NCBI GenBank assembly: GCA_963975425.1
Contig: CAXBGS010000008.1
Span: 62,001-126,000 of the forward strand
Direction: 5' to 3'
DNA: 64,000 nt
DNA from: CAXBGS01 sp963975425
GTDB lineage: Bacteria; Planctomycetota; Planctomycetia; Pirellulales; Pirellulaceae
Shown here: in pieces, positions 34,922 to 42,894 of the stretch
Position numbering within the stretch: the stretch's first letter is position 1
Layout of the letters: every line of letters starts with the position of its first letter
Position numbers and translations under genes: made by a program
Notes under the pieces: model-generated
Databases searched by the model: none
What the model saw: only the letters and a program-made list of their open reading frames with translations
Told to the model about the DNA's origin: nothing

Positions 34922-36178
34922 CTAATAGTCGCTATCGACAACTTCTTTCGACGCCCGAGTGCCCAGCGCGCCCCACAAACCGTACGGGCTCTTGGAGCCT
35001 TTCTCGGTAACGCTGTCGCTGCCGCTTCCGGCGATATCGATATACACCATCGGTGTTCGAGAGTTTCCGGCCTCGATCGATTCGGTGATGAACTTGATCG
35101 CGCCGTCACCCATCAAAACATGCACCCCGCCAATGTGCCGACTACTCGGTGGCACAATGCCATGTGTATCGACATGCCCAGCGAGACAGATTTCAGAGTT
35201 AGGCGGCAGGATGGTGTTCACTTGAGTTTGCAGTTGATGAAAAATTGCCCATCGGTATCCGCGTCGACTGATTGCAACGCCCAGAAGCGGCGCACTTGCC
35301 TCCCAAAACGATGGTCTTAACGGATCGATGTATCCCAGGTCTTCGCAAATCTTCGGATTGTTAGCCACGATCTCAGAACCTCCCATGGGAGGGGACGAAG
35401 CATGCGTTCGAATGTCTCGGTCACCAATGTCCGTCATGATTTCGCCGGCCATGATCGTCGTTGATAATCCGTCTTGAATGTCGCGAAACTTCATTGACTT
35501 TCGCGGGACAAACATGCCGCGCATTCCGTATCGAGCGCGTTTTACCGTTCGGTCATGGTTCTCGTAGTTCCAACGCATGTTCGCCCAAATCGTGACCCCG
35601 TGTTCCCCATTGTAGAAACTGTCACCGGTACACGCGGCGTAATTGGTTCGCCCCAGCGAAGGCAGTCCGCGGCCGGGATCGCTAGGGCACCGATAGGTTG
35701 CAATATCGGTCGCCCATGCCGGATAGTTTCCTTGCGTCGCACGTGGCCCCATGGCGGGCCAAATGTCGCCATCATCCTCGGTCAATGGTTCACTGATCTG
35801 TTCCCACATCGCCTGCTGTTCGATGAACGGCAAAATTCCGACCAAATAACTCAGCTCCACTCGTGTGAAACCGCGACCGGTGTTGTCCTGCGAGACACCG
35901 GCGGTGTTGATGAGCTCGTTGGTCGGGCCAAAGCCGTGAATCGGCATTTGGCCATGCGCCGAATGATAGTTGTGTATCCCCAAACCGATTTGTTTGAAGT
36001 TGTTGCTGCAACTGAGCCGCCTGGCAGCTTCACGTGCGGACTGAACAGCGGGCAACAATAAAGCGACAAGGACGCCGATGATTGCGATCACAACCAAAAG
36101 CTCGACGAGTGTGAATCCATTGGATGGTTTGAAGGCGACATCATGATCGCGATCACAAGTTGAACTTGAAAGGTGCAT
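34922..36178 (-). CDS. DUF1559 type II pseudopilin-like protein
   Basis: A 418-residue protein of a family greatly expanded in planctomycetes. The N-terminal prepilin motif GFTLVELLVVIAIIGVLVAL (about residues 21-40) should be cut after G and methylated at F, with the hydrophobic helix as anchor. It continues LLPAVQSAREAARRLSCSNNFKQIGLGIHNYHSA, the DUF1559 hallmark, and near the C-terminus has RHIGGVHVLMGDGAIKF, the H-x9-DG motif. Cellular role of the family is unclear, probably a surface or secretion pseudopilin. It is followed downstream by a convergent hairpin. Confidence 0.93.
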   Translation of the reverse strand: MHLSSSTCDRDHDVAFKPSNGFTLVELLVVIAIIGVLVALLLPAVQSAREAARRLSCSNNFKQIGLGIHNYHSAHGQMPIHGFGPTNELINTAGVSQDNTGRGFTRVELSYLVGILPFIEQQAMWEQISEPLTEDDGDIWPAMGPRATQGNYPAWATDIATYRCPSDPGRGLPSLGRTNYAACTGDSFYNGEHGVTIWANMRWNYENHDRTVKRARYGMRGMFVPRKSMKFRDIQDGLSTTIMAGEIMTDIGDRDIRTHASSPPMGGSEIVANNPKICEDLGYIDPLRPSFWEASAPLLGVAISRRGYRWAIFHQLQTQVNTILPPNSEICLAGHVDTHGIVPPSSRHIGGVHVLMGDGAIKFITESIEAGNSRTPMVYIDIAGSGSDSVTEKGSKSPYGLWGALGTRASKEVVDSDY

Positions 36179-36221
36179 CGCATTTCTCCATCGAATGAAT
36201 CATCAAACGCTATCAGACGCG

Positions 36222-36407
36222 TTATTGACTTGCAGATTCCGCCGATTGATCTCGTGAATCGGTTTCTTGTGCGGCCATTTCAGCCATCTGGTCAAACGTC
36301 ATTTCATCCGACTCTTGGACCACGCCACCGTGACCTCCGCATCCCGCGTACAGCCCAAGTCCGAGAACGATCAGCAAAGCAAGAGAACGCTGCATCAAAG
36401 CACCCAT
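36222..36407 (-). CDS. Small lipoprotein of unknown function
   Basis: A 61-residue predicted lipoprotein just upstream of the DUF1559 gene: hydrophobic signal (RSLALLIVLGLGLYAGCGG) with a lipobox-like AGC. The mature part is short and acidic (ESDEMTFDQMAEMAAQETDSRD). The start is uncertain: ATG at 36405-36407 or the second ATG at 36393-36395 (MQRSLAL). It lies 43 bases before the pseudopilin gene and is probably co-transcribed. Short lipoproteins in this position recur next to DUF1559 genes in planctomycetes; their role is unknown. Confidence 0.6.
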   Translation of the reverse strand: MGALMQRSLALLIVLGLGLYAGCGGHGGVVQESDEMTFDQMAEMAAQETDSRDQSAESASQ

Positions 36408-36522
36408 CGGTCGAATTAGAACATCGGCACAAAGCGTTTAAACGACGCGAGTGCCCGTCTGAATTCTATCAAACCGGTTCATGCAGCAGTGGAAAATCCA
36501 CGTTGTTGCGGGCGAAACGGGA

Positions 36523-37053
36523 TCAAAGCCCCAGAATGGTTGTGAACATTCCGTTGAGCGGTCGTGGCGGTGCTTCAGCGACTTCAAGCCGGTCACCTGC
36601 GCGAAGCGCGTAGTCACTTTCGGGGCGCACTGTCTTGCCATCGGGCGCCATGTTGACGGCCATCCGGATGCCATTGATCGACTGGGGCGAACTGCGATAG
36701 AGAACCGCTTGGACACGACCGATCTTTTGCTGGACCCCGGATTGCCGAAGCAGATCGCTGACGAAAACCGATTGGCCATCACCGGGCAGCGGCAACACCC
36801 GCATCGGCTCCGCGTCACCGGGCACGTGCAGGACGATCGCGTTCTGTGATTTGGCCTGAGCCACTCGCTTGAATGCTTGAGCCGATTCCGACCCCTGCAA
36901 TTGCATGCCGACTCCTTCATCGCTGTACGTATCGTCACCCGAAGCGCCCATAATGCCCAATGCGGGAACGAGCGGTGGCAAACGCAGTGTCGAACATCCG
37001 GTCGAAAAGATCGTGACGACGGCGATGACGGCTAGCAGGCAGGAGCAACGCAT
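36523..37053 (-). CDS. Lipoprotein with SLBB-like C-terminal part
   Basis: 176 residues starting MRCSCLLAVIAVVTIFSTGC, a lipoprotein signal with the lipobox STGC (Cys 20). The C-terminal half (about 90-165) contains VFVSDLLRQSGVQQKIGRVQAVLYRSS and ends with YALRAGDRLEVAEAP, a pattern like SLBB / polysaccharide export domains. The family is not certain. It may bind a surface polymer. Stands alone on the minus strand upstream of the small lipoprotein. Confidence 0.65.
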   Translation of the reverse strand: MRCSCLLAVIAVVTIFSTGCSTLRLPPLVPALGIMGASGDDTYSDEGVGMQLQGSESAQAFKRVAQAKSQNAIVLHVPGDAEPMRVLPLPGDGQSVFVSDLLRQSGVQQKIGRVQAVLYRSSPQSINGIRMAVNMAPDGKTVRPESDYALRAGDRLEVAEAPPRPLNGMFTTILGL

Positions 37054-37432
37054 GGATGTATCTGGGGGGCAGTTCGACTGGAAACGAGCATTGGTAAGCT
37101 TTGCCGATTAAGTCGACCTTTCAGCCAGCCGGCATTGAGGCAATCGGCATTCCCACGAGCCGACTTGAGCAAAACGCCCAAGAGTTGCCCGCCAGCGGCC
37201 CAAAGCGTTAGCGATCTTGGATGTCGATCAATCTCCGGTCCGGCGCGGTTCTCAGGCCGATTTCACGGGAACAGGCCGATTTCGCGGGAAAAAGACAAAC
37301 AACCAGGAATCATCACCGATCCGTCCCCAATCATCCTTCCCGAAACTTGCGCGGGACTGTATAGTGCCGGGCTTCGAATATCCAAATCAACCAATCAAAT
37401 AGCAGTCTTTTAATCGGCGGCGGAGAATTCTG
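37054..37432. other. Intergenic region upstream of rpmB
   Basis: 379 bases without a gene. It contains a perfect tandem 2 x 19-bp repeat at 37253-37290 (CAGGCCGATTTC followed by ACGGGAA/GCGGGAA), a candidate -10 TATAGT at 37360-37365 with a weak -35 TTCCCG at 37337-37342, and GGAGA before the rpmB ATG. The two repeat copies are about 50 bp upstream of the -35. Confidence 0.5.
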
Positions 37433-37699
37433 ATGGCTCGTCAATGCGAATCATGTGGCAAAAAAGTCCAGATGGGCAACCGAATCGAAACTCGCGGTAA
37501 AGCAAAATACCTCGGTGGAGTGGGTACGAAAATTACCGGAATCACTCGTCGGAAGTTCGTCCCCAACCTACAGCGCGTCCACGTGACGATGCCCAACGGT
37601 CAAAACAAATCGATGCGCGTCTGCACGCAGTGCATCCGTAGTGGTGCAATTCGCAAGACGGTCAAAACAAAGCCGTTTGACGTCGGCACCAAGAAGTAG
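37433..37699 (+). CDS. rpmB: 50S ribosomal protein L28
   Basis: L28 is a small basic protein of the large ribosomal subunit. The 88 residues start MARQCESCGKKVQMGNR and carry RKFVPNLQRVHV, the L28 signature. Cysteines at 5, 8, 64 and 67 form two CxxC pairs (CESC and CTQC), so this is the zinc-binding version. The ATG is preceded by GGAGA. Next gene downstream is gatC (gap 113 bases). Confidence 0.97.
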   Translation: MARQCESCGKKVQMGNRIETRGKAKYLGGVGTKITGITRRKFVPNLQRVHVTMPNGQNKSMRVCTQCIRSGAIRKTVKTKPFDVGTKK

Positions 37700-37812
37700 G
37701 CTTACGAGAGAACATCCATCGGTGCGCAGGCAACTGATGCGGCGGAGAGCCCAACGTCACGAGACATCACTCGGACCCAGCGGACCGCCTAAATATCACG
37801 CGTGGATCCATC

Positions 37813-38121
37813 ATGTCGCTCAATCAAGACGATTTGCGTAAGTTGGCTTTGCTGGCTCGAATGGATTTGTCCGACGACCAGATCGAAGCCATCGGTCCCA
37901 AGCTGGAAAGCATCCTTGGGTTCGTCGACCAGTTATCAGAACTGGACACCGAAGACGTCGAACCCATGACAACGGCCTTGGATGTCGACAACCGTTGGCG
38001 GAACGATGTTGTCGTCGAGGGCCTGTCGCGAGACGAAGCGCTTCGCAACGCCCCGGATCGCGATGATGAGTGCTTTCTTGTGCCGGCCGTGTTGGGAACG
38101 GCCGCCACAAAAAACGAGTAG
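37813..38121 (+). CDS. gatC: Asp-tRNA(Asn)/Glu-tRNA(Gln) amidotransferase subunit C
   Basis: GatC is the small stabilising subunit of the GatCAB amidotransferase, which converts Glu-tRNA(Gln) or Asp-tRNA(Asn) to the amide. The 102 residues match the family: LRKLALLARMDLSDDQ at the start, LESILGFVDQLSELDTEDVEPMT in the middle, and ALRNAPDRDDECFLVPAVLG near the end (consensus ALxNAPxxxxxxFxVPxV). Genes for GatA and GatB are not in the window. Confidence 0.95.
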   Translation: MSLNQDDLRKLALLARMDLSDDQIEAIGPKLESILGFVDQLSELDTEDVEPMTTALDVDNRWRNDVVVEGLSRDEALRNAPDRDDECFLVPAVLGTAATKNE

Positions 38122-38179
38122 CCTCAACGAGTAGATACCGCATGGTCACTCGGTCGCACCACCGAAACCAGAAACGCTG

Positions 38180-39787
38180 ATGGGCGACTTTGGTGCGTAC
38201 AGTCTCTTGCCACCGTTGGTCGCAATCATCCTGGCCATCGCCACTCGGCGTGTGATTCTGCCATTAGCAGCCGGCGTTTTTGTCGGCGCCTGCTTGTTGG
38301 CCACCCGTCACGACGACATGCCTTGGCTGCTGCCAATAGAACTGTTCGTGCAATCGATCGTCACCTCGATTGCCTCCAAGTCACACCTTCAAGCGCTTGC
38401 GTTTAGCCTGCTGCTGGGCGCTATGGTGGGTGTCTTGGAATATGGCGGCGCGATGAAGTCATTGATCGCCGGCATCTCGCATCGCATTCGATCGCGCAGC
38501 GGCGCACAAACGATGATCGCCCTGTCGGGACTGGCGATCTTTTTCGATGACTATGCCAACACGCTGTTGGTCGGCGGAACGATGCGCGGCACGGCGGACC
38601 GGTACCGTATCTCTCGAGAGAAACTTGCCTATCTGGTCGATTCAACCGCAGCCCCCGTGGCCGGGTTGTCGATCGTGAGCACCTGGGCAGCGATCGAGAT
38701 CAGCTATATGGCCGAAGGACTGCACGCAGGCGGCATCGAAGACACGTCGGCGGCGTTTGAGATGTTCATCCAGTCGATCCCCTATCGCTTTTATCCCTGG
38801 CTGGCCTTGGTGATGGTATTTGCAACCGCGATCAGTGGTCGCGACTTTGGGCCGATGGCGACCGCCGAAGCGAATGCGATCACGTCGGCCCCCGTCGCGG
38901 ATGCCAATGCGGGCGAGCAGGACGAATCGGCAGAATCCCACGGACGCTGGCAATGGCTGGCCGCCGTCATGCCGGTTGTTGCGTGCATTGCATCGGTCGG
39001 GGTGGTCTTGGTGGTCACGGGCATGCGCGAGGTGGGAACCCCGTCGGCCGAGATGGGTTACCTGAGGTTAGCCGGCGAAGTGCTCGGCAACGGCGATTCC
39101 TATCTCGCGTTGATCATTGGCGGTGCGGTCGGACTGGGCGTTTCGGTTGCGGGGCATCTGGCGTTTGACTTGTGCAGTTTCACGACAATTGTCGATGGCA
39201 TTGCGCGAGGTGCCTGGCAGATGATGCCTGCGATGCTGATTCTTTGGTTCGCCTGGGCTCTGTCAGCAATGACCGATCGCGATGCCCTGGATACGGGCGG
39301 ATACCTGGCAAGCGTTCTGTCGGAACGACTTGATCCAAGGATGCTGCCGACGGTGGTGTTTGTGATCGCCGGGGCGATTGCATTTGCAACCGGGACCAGC
39401 TGGGGAACGATGGCAATCTTGACCCCGCTTTCGATCGCGCTGGCTCTGGGACTCGATCCGGTCAGCGACCACGGCGGCGGGCCAGCAGGTGCAATCGCGC
39501 TTGCGACATGCGGTTCGGTTCTGGCGGGTGCGATTTTTGGCGATCACTGTTCTCCGATCTCCGATACGACAGTGCTATCAAGCCGCGCCAGTGGGTGCGA
39601 CCACGTCGGTCACGTTCGCACGCAAATGCCGTACGCGCTTTCGGTCGCGGTGATTTGCGTCGCAACGGGCACGATTCCTGCGGCAATCGGACTATCGCCA
39701 TGGATCAGCCTGGTGATCGGCTCGACCTTGATCGTGTTCGTCGTGCGAACACTGGGCCGCCCGGCAATTGCCTCAAACAAGAACTAA
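38180..39787 (+). CDS. NhaC-family Na+/H+ antiporter
   Basis: A 535-residue membrane transporter. It has about a dozen membrane helices and the family motifs FFDDYANTLLVGGTMR, STAAPVAGLSIVSTWAA, FATGTSWGTMAILTP and GDHCSPISDTTVLSSRAS. These are characteristic of NhaC-type antiporters, exchanging Na+ for protons at the cytoplasmic membrane. A hydrophilic segment at about 235-255 separates two halves. For a marine planctomycete, sodium export would be a natural role (inference). It starts 58 bases after gatC. Confidence 0.9.
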   Translation: MGDFGAYSLLPPLVAIILAIATRRVILPLAAGVFVGACLLATRHDDMPWLLPIELFVQSIVTSIASKSHLQALAFSLLLGAMVGVLEYGGAMKSLIAGISHRIRSRSGAQTMIALSGLAIFFDDYANTLLVGGTMRGTADRYRISREKLAYLVDSTAAPVAGLSIVSTWAAIEISYMAEGLHAGGIEDTSAAFEMFIQSIPYRFYPWLALVMVFATAISGRDFGPMATAEANAITSAPVADANAGEQDESAESHGRWQWLAAVMPVVACIASVGVVLVVTGMREVGTPSAEMGYLRLAGEVLGNGDSYLALIIGGAVGLGVSVAGHLAFDLCSFTTIVDGIARGAWQMMPAMLILWFAWALSAMTDRDALDTGGYLASVLSERLDPRMLPTVVFVIAGAIAFATGTSWGTMAILTPLSIALALGLDPVSDHGGGPAGAIALATCGSVLAGAIFGDHCSPISDTTVLSSRASGCDHVGHVRTQMPYALSVAVICVATGTIPAAIGLSPWISLVIGSTLIVFVVRTLGRPAIASNKN

Positions 39788-40124
39788 GAACAGCGTTTGA
39801 AGAATCTTCAAAACTGCGGACGTTCTTTCACGGTGCAATCGACGTGTCGAAGTCGCAAATCGCCTTGGCACCGCGGCTTTTAGCCAAAGCTGAATTTTTT
39901 GGCCCCATGGCATCGCTATTGCATGGGTTCTAGCGGAACCGTTAATGAAACCACTGCTGGACAGCGAATCAGCGTGAGCGGGACGGTGCGCGCCGCTGCA
40001 ACTTGATGAGATTCCGCGGCACCGAATGCCGAACCGATCCATTTCGATACGACGGCATGCTCCAGCCCGCCTATCGTGTTTCGCCCATTGCAATCCGTCC
40101 TACCGTTTGGAAAGAGTAAACGCC
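39788..40124. other. Intergenic region after the antiporter gene
   Basis: 337 bases without a gene. A short GGCT-TTT-AGCC stem near 39875 is followed by a T-run (AATTTTTT), a weak candidate terminator, and GGTTC/GAACC with a 5-nt loop lies at 39926-39940. No promoter for the next gene was recognised. Confidence 0.4.
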
Positions 40125-41072
40125 ATGAGCCAACGAATCTACTTTTACGCCGCCGCATGTGCGGTGATCGCCATGTGCGTCGAGATGTTGGCATCGGCCC
40201 AATCCATCGATACACCTCAGACGCGTATGCGACCGATCGGATCGGGCAGCGCCGTTGATCGCTATCGCGGTGCGGACGATCCTACGCCCAGTGCCGCGTT
40301 TCGTGAAACCGCCTATCAAGCATCGACAAGTCCGAATCAGCAGTCGTTCGTTCGCCAGACGAACGGTGCTGAAAATCCGTTCCGAACATCGACCAACGCA
40401 TCGGTTCGTCAAACCGTCATGCTGCAGGGTCAGGGGCCCGTCGCACCGGGCCTTTCTGGCGGAAATTACGAACGGCCCGCGAACATGAATCCCGACGCGG
40501 CAGGTTCCCTAGCGCCGCCGTCCTATCCGCCAAGTTCGCTGCCTGGCTCGGTATCACCATCGGGCCCGTTACCTTCCTCGCCTGGCCCGGTGGCCACGAC
40601 GCCGCCTGCCAACCATCCACTGCCCAGCAATCCCTCCGTCTATAATTCGCCAGGTGCCAGCGCTTCTGTACTGGCACCGAATTCAAGTGATCTGGCCCCC
40701 ATCGCACAGCCACAGCTGAACAACGCGTTTGCAACGATCGACAATTGCAATTGCATCTCGGGCCCCAGCACGTATTCGGCGGCCAGCGGAATTGGTTGCG
40801 GCGTCGCACCCTGTGGATACGCGGCGCCGGTTGCTTATACCGCACCGCAAACCTACGTCGCCCCGCCAGCAACGGTTGCACCGCAAGTCGCATTGCCCGG
40901 CACGGCGCCACTTGCCATTCCATCGATCGCAAGTTCCGCTCCGGTTCCTTCGCTAATCACCTTGGGACAGCAAACGTTTCCGGTCGAAGTGGGGCAGGGG
41001 CTCTGGGGCCAACCGGTCGCCTATGTTCCCGGTCAAGGCATCCGAAACTGGGTGCGATACTTCTTTCCGTAA
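40125..41072 (+). CDS. Secreted proline-rich protein of unknown function
   Basis: ATG 40125 (MSQRIYFYAAACAVIAMCVE) with GAAAGAG about 10 bases upstream gives 315 residues. An N-terminal signal-like helix ending near ASA is followed by a low-complexity region rich in P, S, G and N (about 110-190, for example PSYPPSSLPGSVSPSG) and an A/P/C-containing end with a short CNC pair (about residue 206). It ends GQGIRNWVRYFFP. It is probably exported and cell-surface associated. No family recognised. The stop codon lies inside a perfect 16-bp tandem duplication. Confidence 0.65.
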   Translation: MSQRIYFYAAACAVIAMCVEMLASAQSIDTPQTRMRPIGSGSAVDRYRGADDPTPSAAFRETAYQASTSPNQQSFVRQTNGAENPFRTSTNASVRQTVMLQGQGPVAPGLSGGNYERPANMNPDAAGSLAPPSYPPSSLPGSVSPSGPLPSSPGPVATTPPANHPLPSNPSVYNSPGASASVLAPNSSDLAPIAQPQLNNAFATIDNCNCISGPSTYSAASGIGCGVAPCGYAAPVAYTAPQTYVAPPATVAPQVALPGTAPLAIPSIASSAPVPSLITLGQQTFPVEVGQGLWGQPVAYVPGQGIRNWVRYFFP

Positions 41073-41096
41073 GCACAATTTTCCGTAAGCACAATT
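41065..41096. repeat. Perfect 16-bp tandem duplication spanning a stop codon
   Basis: TTCCGTAAGCACAATT occurs twice, at 41065-41080 and 41081-41096, with no gap. The first copy contains the TAA stop (41070-41072) of the proline-rich protein gene. It shows a recent slippage-type duplication. Confidence 0.9.
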
Positions 41097-41225
41097 TGGC
41101 CTCGCCCGTGCTCGCACCGTTCGCGCGTGCACCGCACCGGTGGTCAAGGATCGCCCGGAAAGCGAACACACCAAAGTTCATTCAACACGATGCATGCCGA
41201 TTATGTGCCTGCGGCGGCGTGGTCT

Positions 41226-42188
41226 TTACCGGCTGTCCAACAGGAATTCCGACAGCATCAATAGACTGGCAACCACGGCCGGCTCGTCACCGCGTTCCAG
41301 AGCAGCAGCGGCAAGCGCCAGCGTCGAGTATGCGATCAAGTCATCGTGATCCACTTTGCGGAATCGATCGATGGTGTCCAGGTAATTGTCGTAACGCTTC
41401 TTCCAGGCAGGGTCGGGAATCTGTGAATCGCCGCGTTCGGCGTACAAGACCTTGAACTCATCAAGAAAGCGGATGAGACGTTGACTTGCCTCGGCGCGCT
41501 TTTTCTGGCGAGCGATTGCAGCAAGATCGGATGGTGTCGGTCCGACGATCGGCTGCGTGGAATACGTATCGACCTCGGGTTCGGTTTCGCTCGGACTCGC
41601 CTCGTTGACGTATTTGTCCAACTCCAAAAGCACAGTCGAATCATTTTTGAAATCGATCATCACGTCCGGTTCCTTGGATAAGTCGATCGACACTGTGGGT
41701 TCTAGCGTTAACGATAGCTCGGGGATTTCGACTTCAGGTATCAGCATGCTGGGCAACGAGTCGTCGCTTGATGCCTGTTCCAGCTGAAGACGCGACTCTT
41801 CGCTTAGCGAGGATAGTGCTATTTTTTTCTGAACCAAAAAGGAAACGTTTTCGCCTTGAACCGAATCAAAAATTGCCGAAACCACTTTTCCGTTTGCAGA
41901 CGTCCAAGGCTCGGGCTTTGCAGGTCGCTCGGTTAACTGTTGCGGCGACAGCGCGGCCAACTGCGCAATCCGTGCTTTGGATTTTGCGTCGAAAATTTTG
42001 ATGGGAACCGTATTGCGAACTAGCATTGTGACTTGGTCACCATCGTTGGCGACAAACAATGCGTTGATCGTCTTGCCGTCGGCCAGCGTCCATGTCGGAA
42101 TCTCTTCCGGGGGCGCGGGCACGGTTTGCGCCCCAGCCACCGCCGGGGTCGTGGCAAGCAAAAGCGCGAGACAAATCAGCCGCAACAT
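41226..42188 (-). CDS. Secreted protein with two SHD1-like domains
   Basis: I choose ATG 42186-42188 (MLRLICLALLLATTPAVAGA), which starts a good signal peptide; in-frame upstream ATGs (to 42290) fall in the repeat array. The 320 residues include two related segments: TWTLADGKTINALFVANDGDQVTMLVRNTV and PWTSANGKVVSAIFDSVQGENVSFLVQKKI. Both match the SHD1-like pattern (W...dGk...A.f....g..V.l). The C-terminal half is acidic and helical and ends LLMLSEFLLDSR. SHD1-like proteins are common in planctomycetes; function here is unknown. Confidence 0.65.
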   Translation of the reverse strand: MLRLICLALLLATTPAVAGAQTVPAPPEEIPTWTLADGKTINALFVANDGDQVTMLVRNTVPIKIFDAKSKARIAQLAALSPQQLTERPAKPEPWTSANGKVVSAIFDSVQGENVSFLVQKKIALSSLSEESRLQLEQASSDDSLPSMLIPEVEIPELSLTLEPTVSIDLSKEPDVMIDFKNDSTVLLELDKYVNEASPSETEPEVDTYSTQPIVGPTPSDLAAIARQKKRAEASQRLIRFLDEFKVLYAERGDSQIPDPAWKKRYDNYLDTIDRFRKVDHDDLIAYSTLALAAAALERGDEPAVVASLLMLSEFLLDSR

Positions 42189-42252
42189 GGAAACAGATTC
42201 TGTCGGGTTAAAAGGATCGGCAGCTATCAATGGGTTGCACGAAACGAGTCCC

Positions 42253-42328
42253 ATCGAGCACACGGTACGCATCAAGCACACGGTACGCATCGAACATAGA
42301 CGGATACGCCATCAGCACACGGATATCC
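42253..42328. repeat. 18-bp tandem repeats upstream of the SHD1-like gene
   Basis: ATCGAGCACACGGTACGC (42253-42270) and ATCAAGCACACGGTACGC (42271-42288) are adjacent near-perfect copies, followed by a 22-bp variant (42289-42310) and a truncated copy to 42328. On the minus strand they would lie 65-140 bases upstream of the SHD1-like start. Confidence 0.8.
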
Positions 42329-42383
42329 AAAATCTTGTCCGCCAAATCTCGCCCTATCGGCGACAGCATTATTCCGCCCAGCG

Positions 42384-42412
42384 TCGACAAGATCTCGACC
42401 GCTCATTGTAAT
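42384..42412 (+). promoter_or_regulatory. Near-consensus promoter of the intergenic transcript
   Basis: TCGACA (42384-42389), a 17-bp spacer and TGTAAT (42407-42412). Ten of twelve bases match sigma-70 consensus with optimal spacing. The predicted transcription start is near 42419. No annotated gene begins nearby on this strand until proS at 42895. Confidence 0.55.
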
Positions 42413-42418
42413 CCTTGG

Positions 42419-42610
42419 GGAGTCTATCGTCGTTGACCTTTCCGGACAATCTGCGCATCAGGATGCGTGACAATCCGGCCACCGAATCCACCGCCCCCCA
42501 GGGCGTCTCATTCGTCGATTCTTCACTGCGGATTCATATTTGGCCTATTTCCAGGCTTGCCACCTGAGCTGGACACGACCGCAAAAGCATGATTTTGCGA
42601 GTCGTTTTTT
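42419..42610 (+). ncRNA. Candidate structured small RNA (about 190 nt) or proS leader
   Basis: Between the promoter at 42384-42412 and the terminator at 42575-42610 lies about 190 nt with three further hairpins: CCGGA...TCCGG enclosing CGCAT/ATGCG (42442-42478), CGCCC-CCCA-GGGCG (42492-42505) and CAGG/CCTG (42552-42566). A 34-codon frame (ATG 42463, TGA 42565-42567) starts within the first hairpin and ends 7 bases before the terminator; it has no good ribosome site and only three proline codons. The RNA could be a free small RNA, a leader with premature termination of proS, or mRNA of a tiny protein. No Rfam family recognised; 6S and T-box motifs were looked for and not found. Confidence 0.45.
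42575..42610 (+). terminator. Strong intrinsic terminator
   Basis: Stem ACGAC + CGCAAAA paired with TTTTGCG + (bulged A) + GTCGT, 12 base pairs, loop GCATGA, followed by five further T. The T-run is on the plus strand, so it would stop transcripts coming from the left; yet no protein gene on the plus strand lies to the left within 1,500 bases. Confidence 0.75.
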
Positions 42611-42894
42611 GGGTAACACTTTTCGTGACCGCTCGCTTTGAACCTTATCAGAGAGAAGAGCCGCCAAAGACCGACGATCACAGATCGCCCCGGATTCACT
42701 CGGACGCTCGGCTCGCCGGAAAAGATGTCTGCCAGGCTACTCGGGCAATCAACATCACCATTACTTGAAATCGAGGCCCGCTGCGGGTCAGACGTCTTTT
42801 CCGGCCGGCCAGCTTCGTCGGCTTCCCGATGTGTGCCTTGCCCGTCAAAATGCTCGCTTGATGTGAATTACGATTCTCGCGAGACCAATATCTG

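Larger units (their letters stand above)
42189..42894. other. 706-base intergenic region before proS
   Basis: The longest gap in the window and without a convincing long gene. Left part: 18-bp repeats. Middle: promoter-like hexamers, hairpins and terminator on the plus strand, described separately (42384-42610). Right part (42611-42894): no recognised feature; a frame from 42638 lacks any family resemblance and ends in the proS start region. Confidence 0.6.

Noticed and set aside
42419..42610. T-box riboswitch or classical proline attenuator for proS.
   Set aside because: I found no T-box core (AGGGTGGNACCGCG) and no run of proline codons in the 34-codon frame; kept only as an alternative to a free small RNA.
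42419..42610. 6S RNA.
   Set aside because: Length and promoter/terminator fit, but the ends do not pair into one long rod with a central bubble; hairpins are separate.
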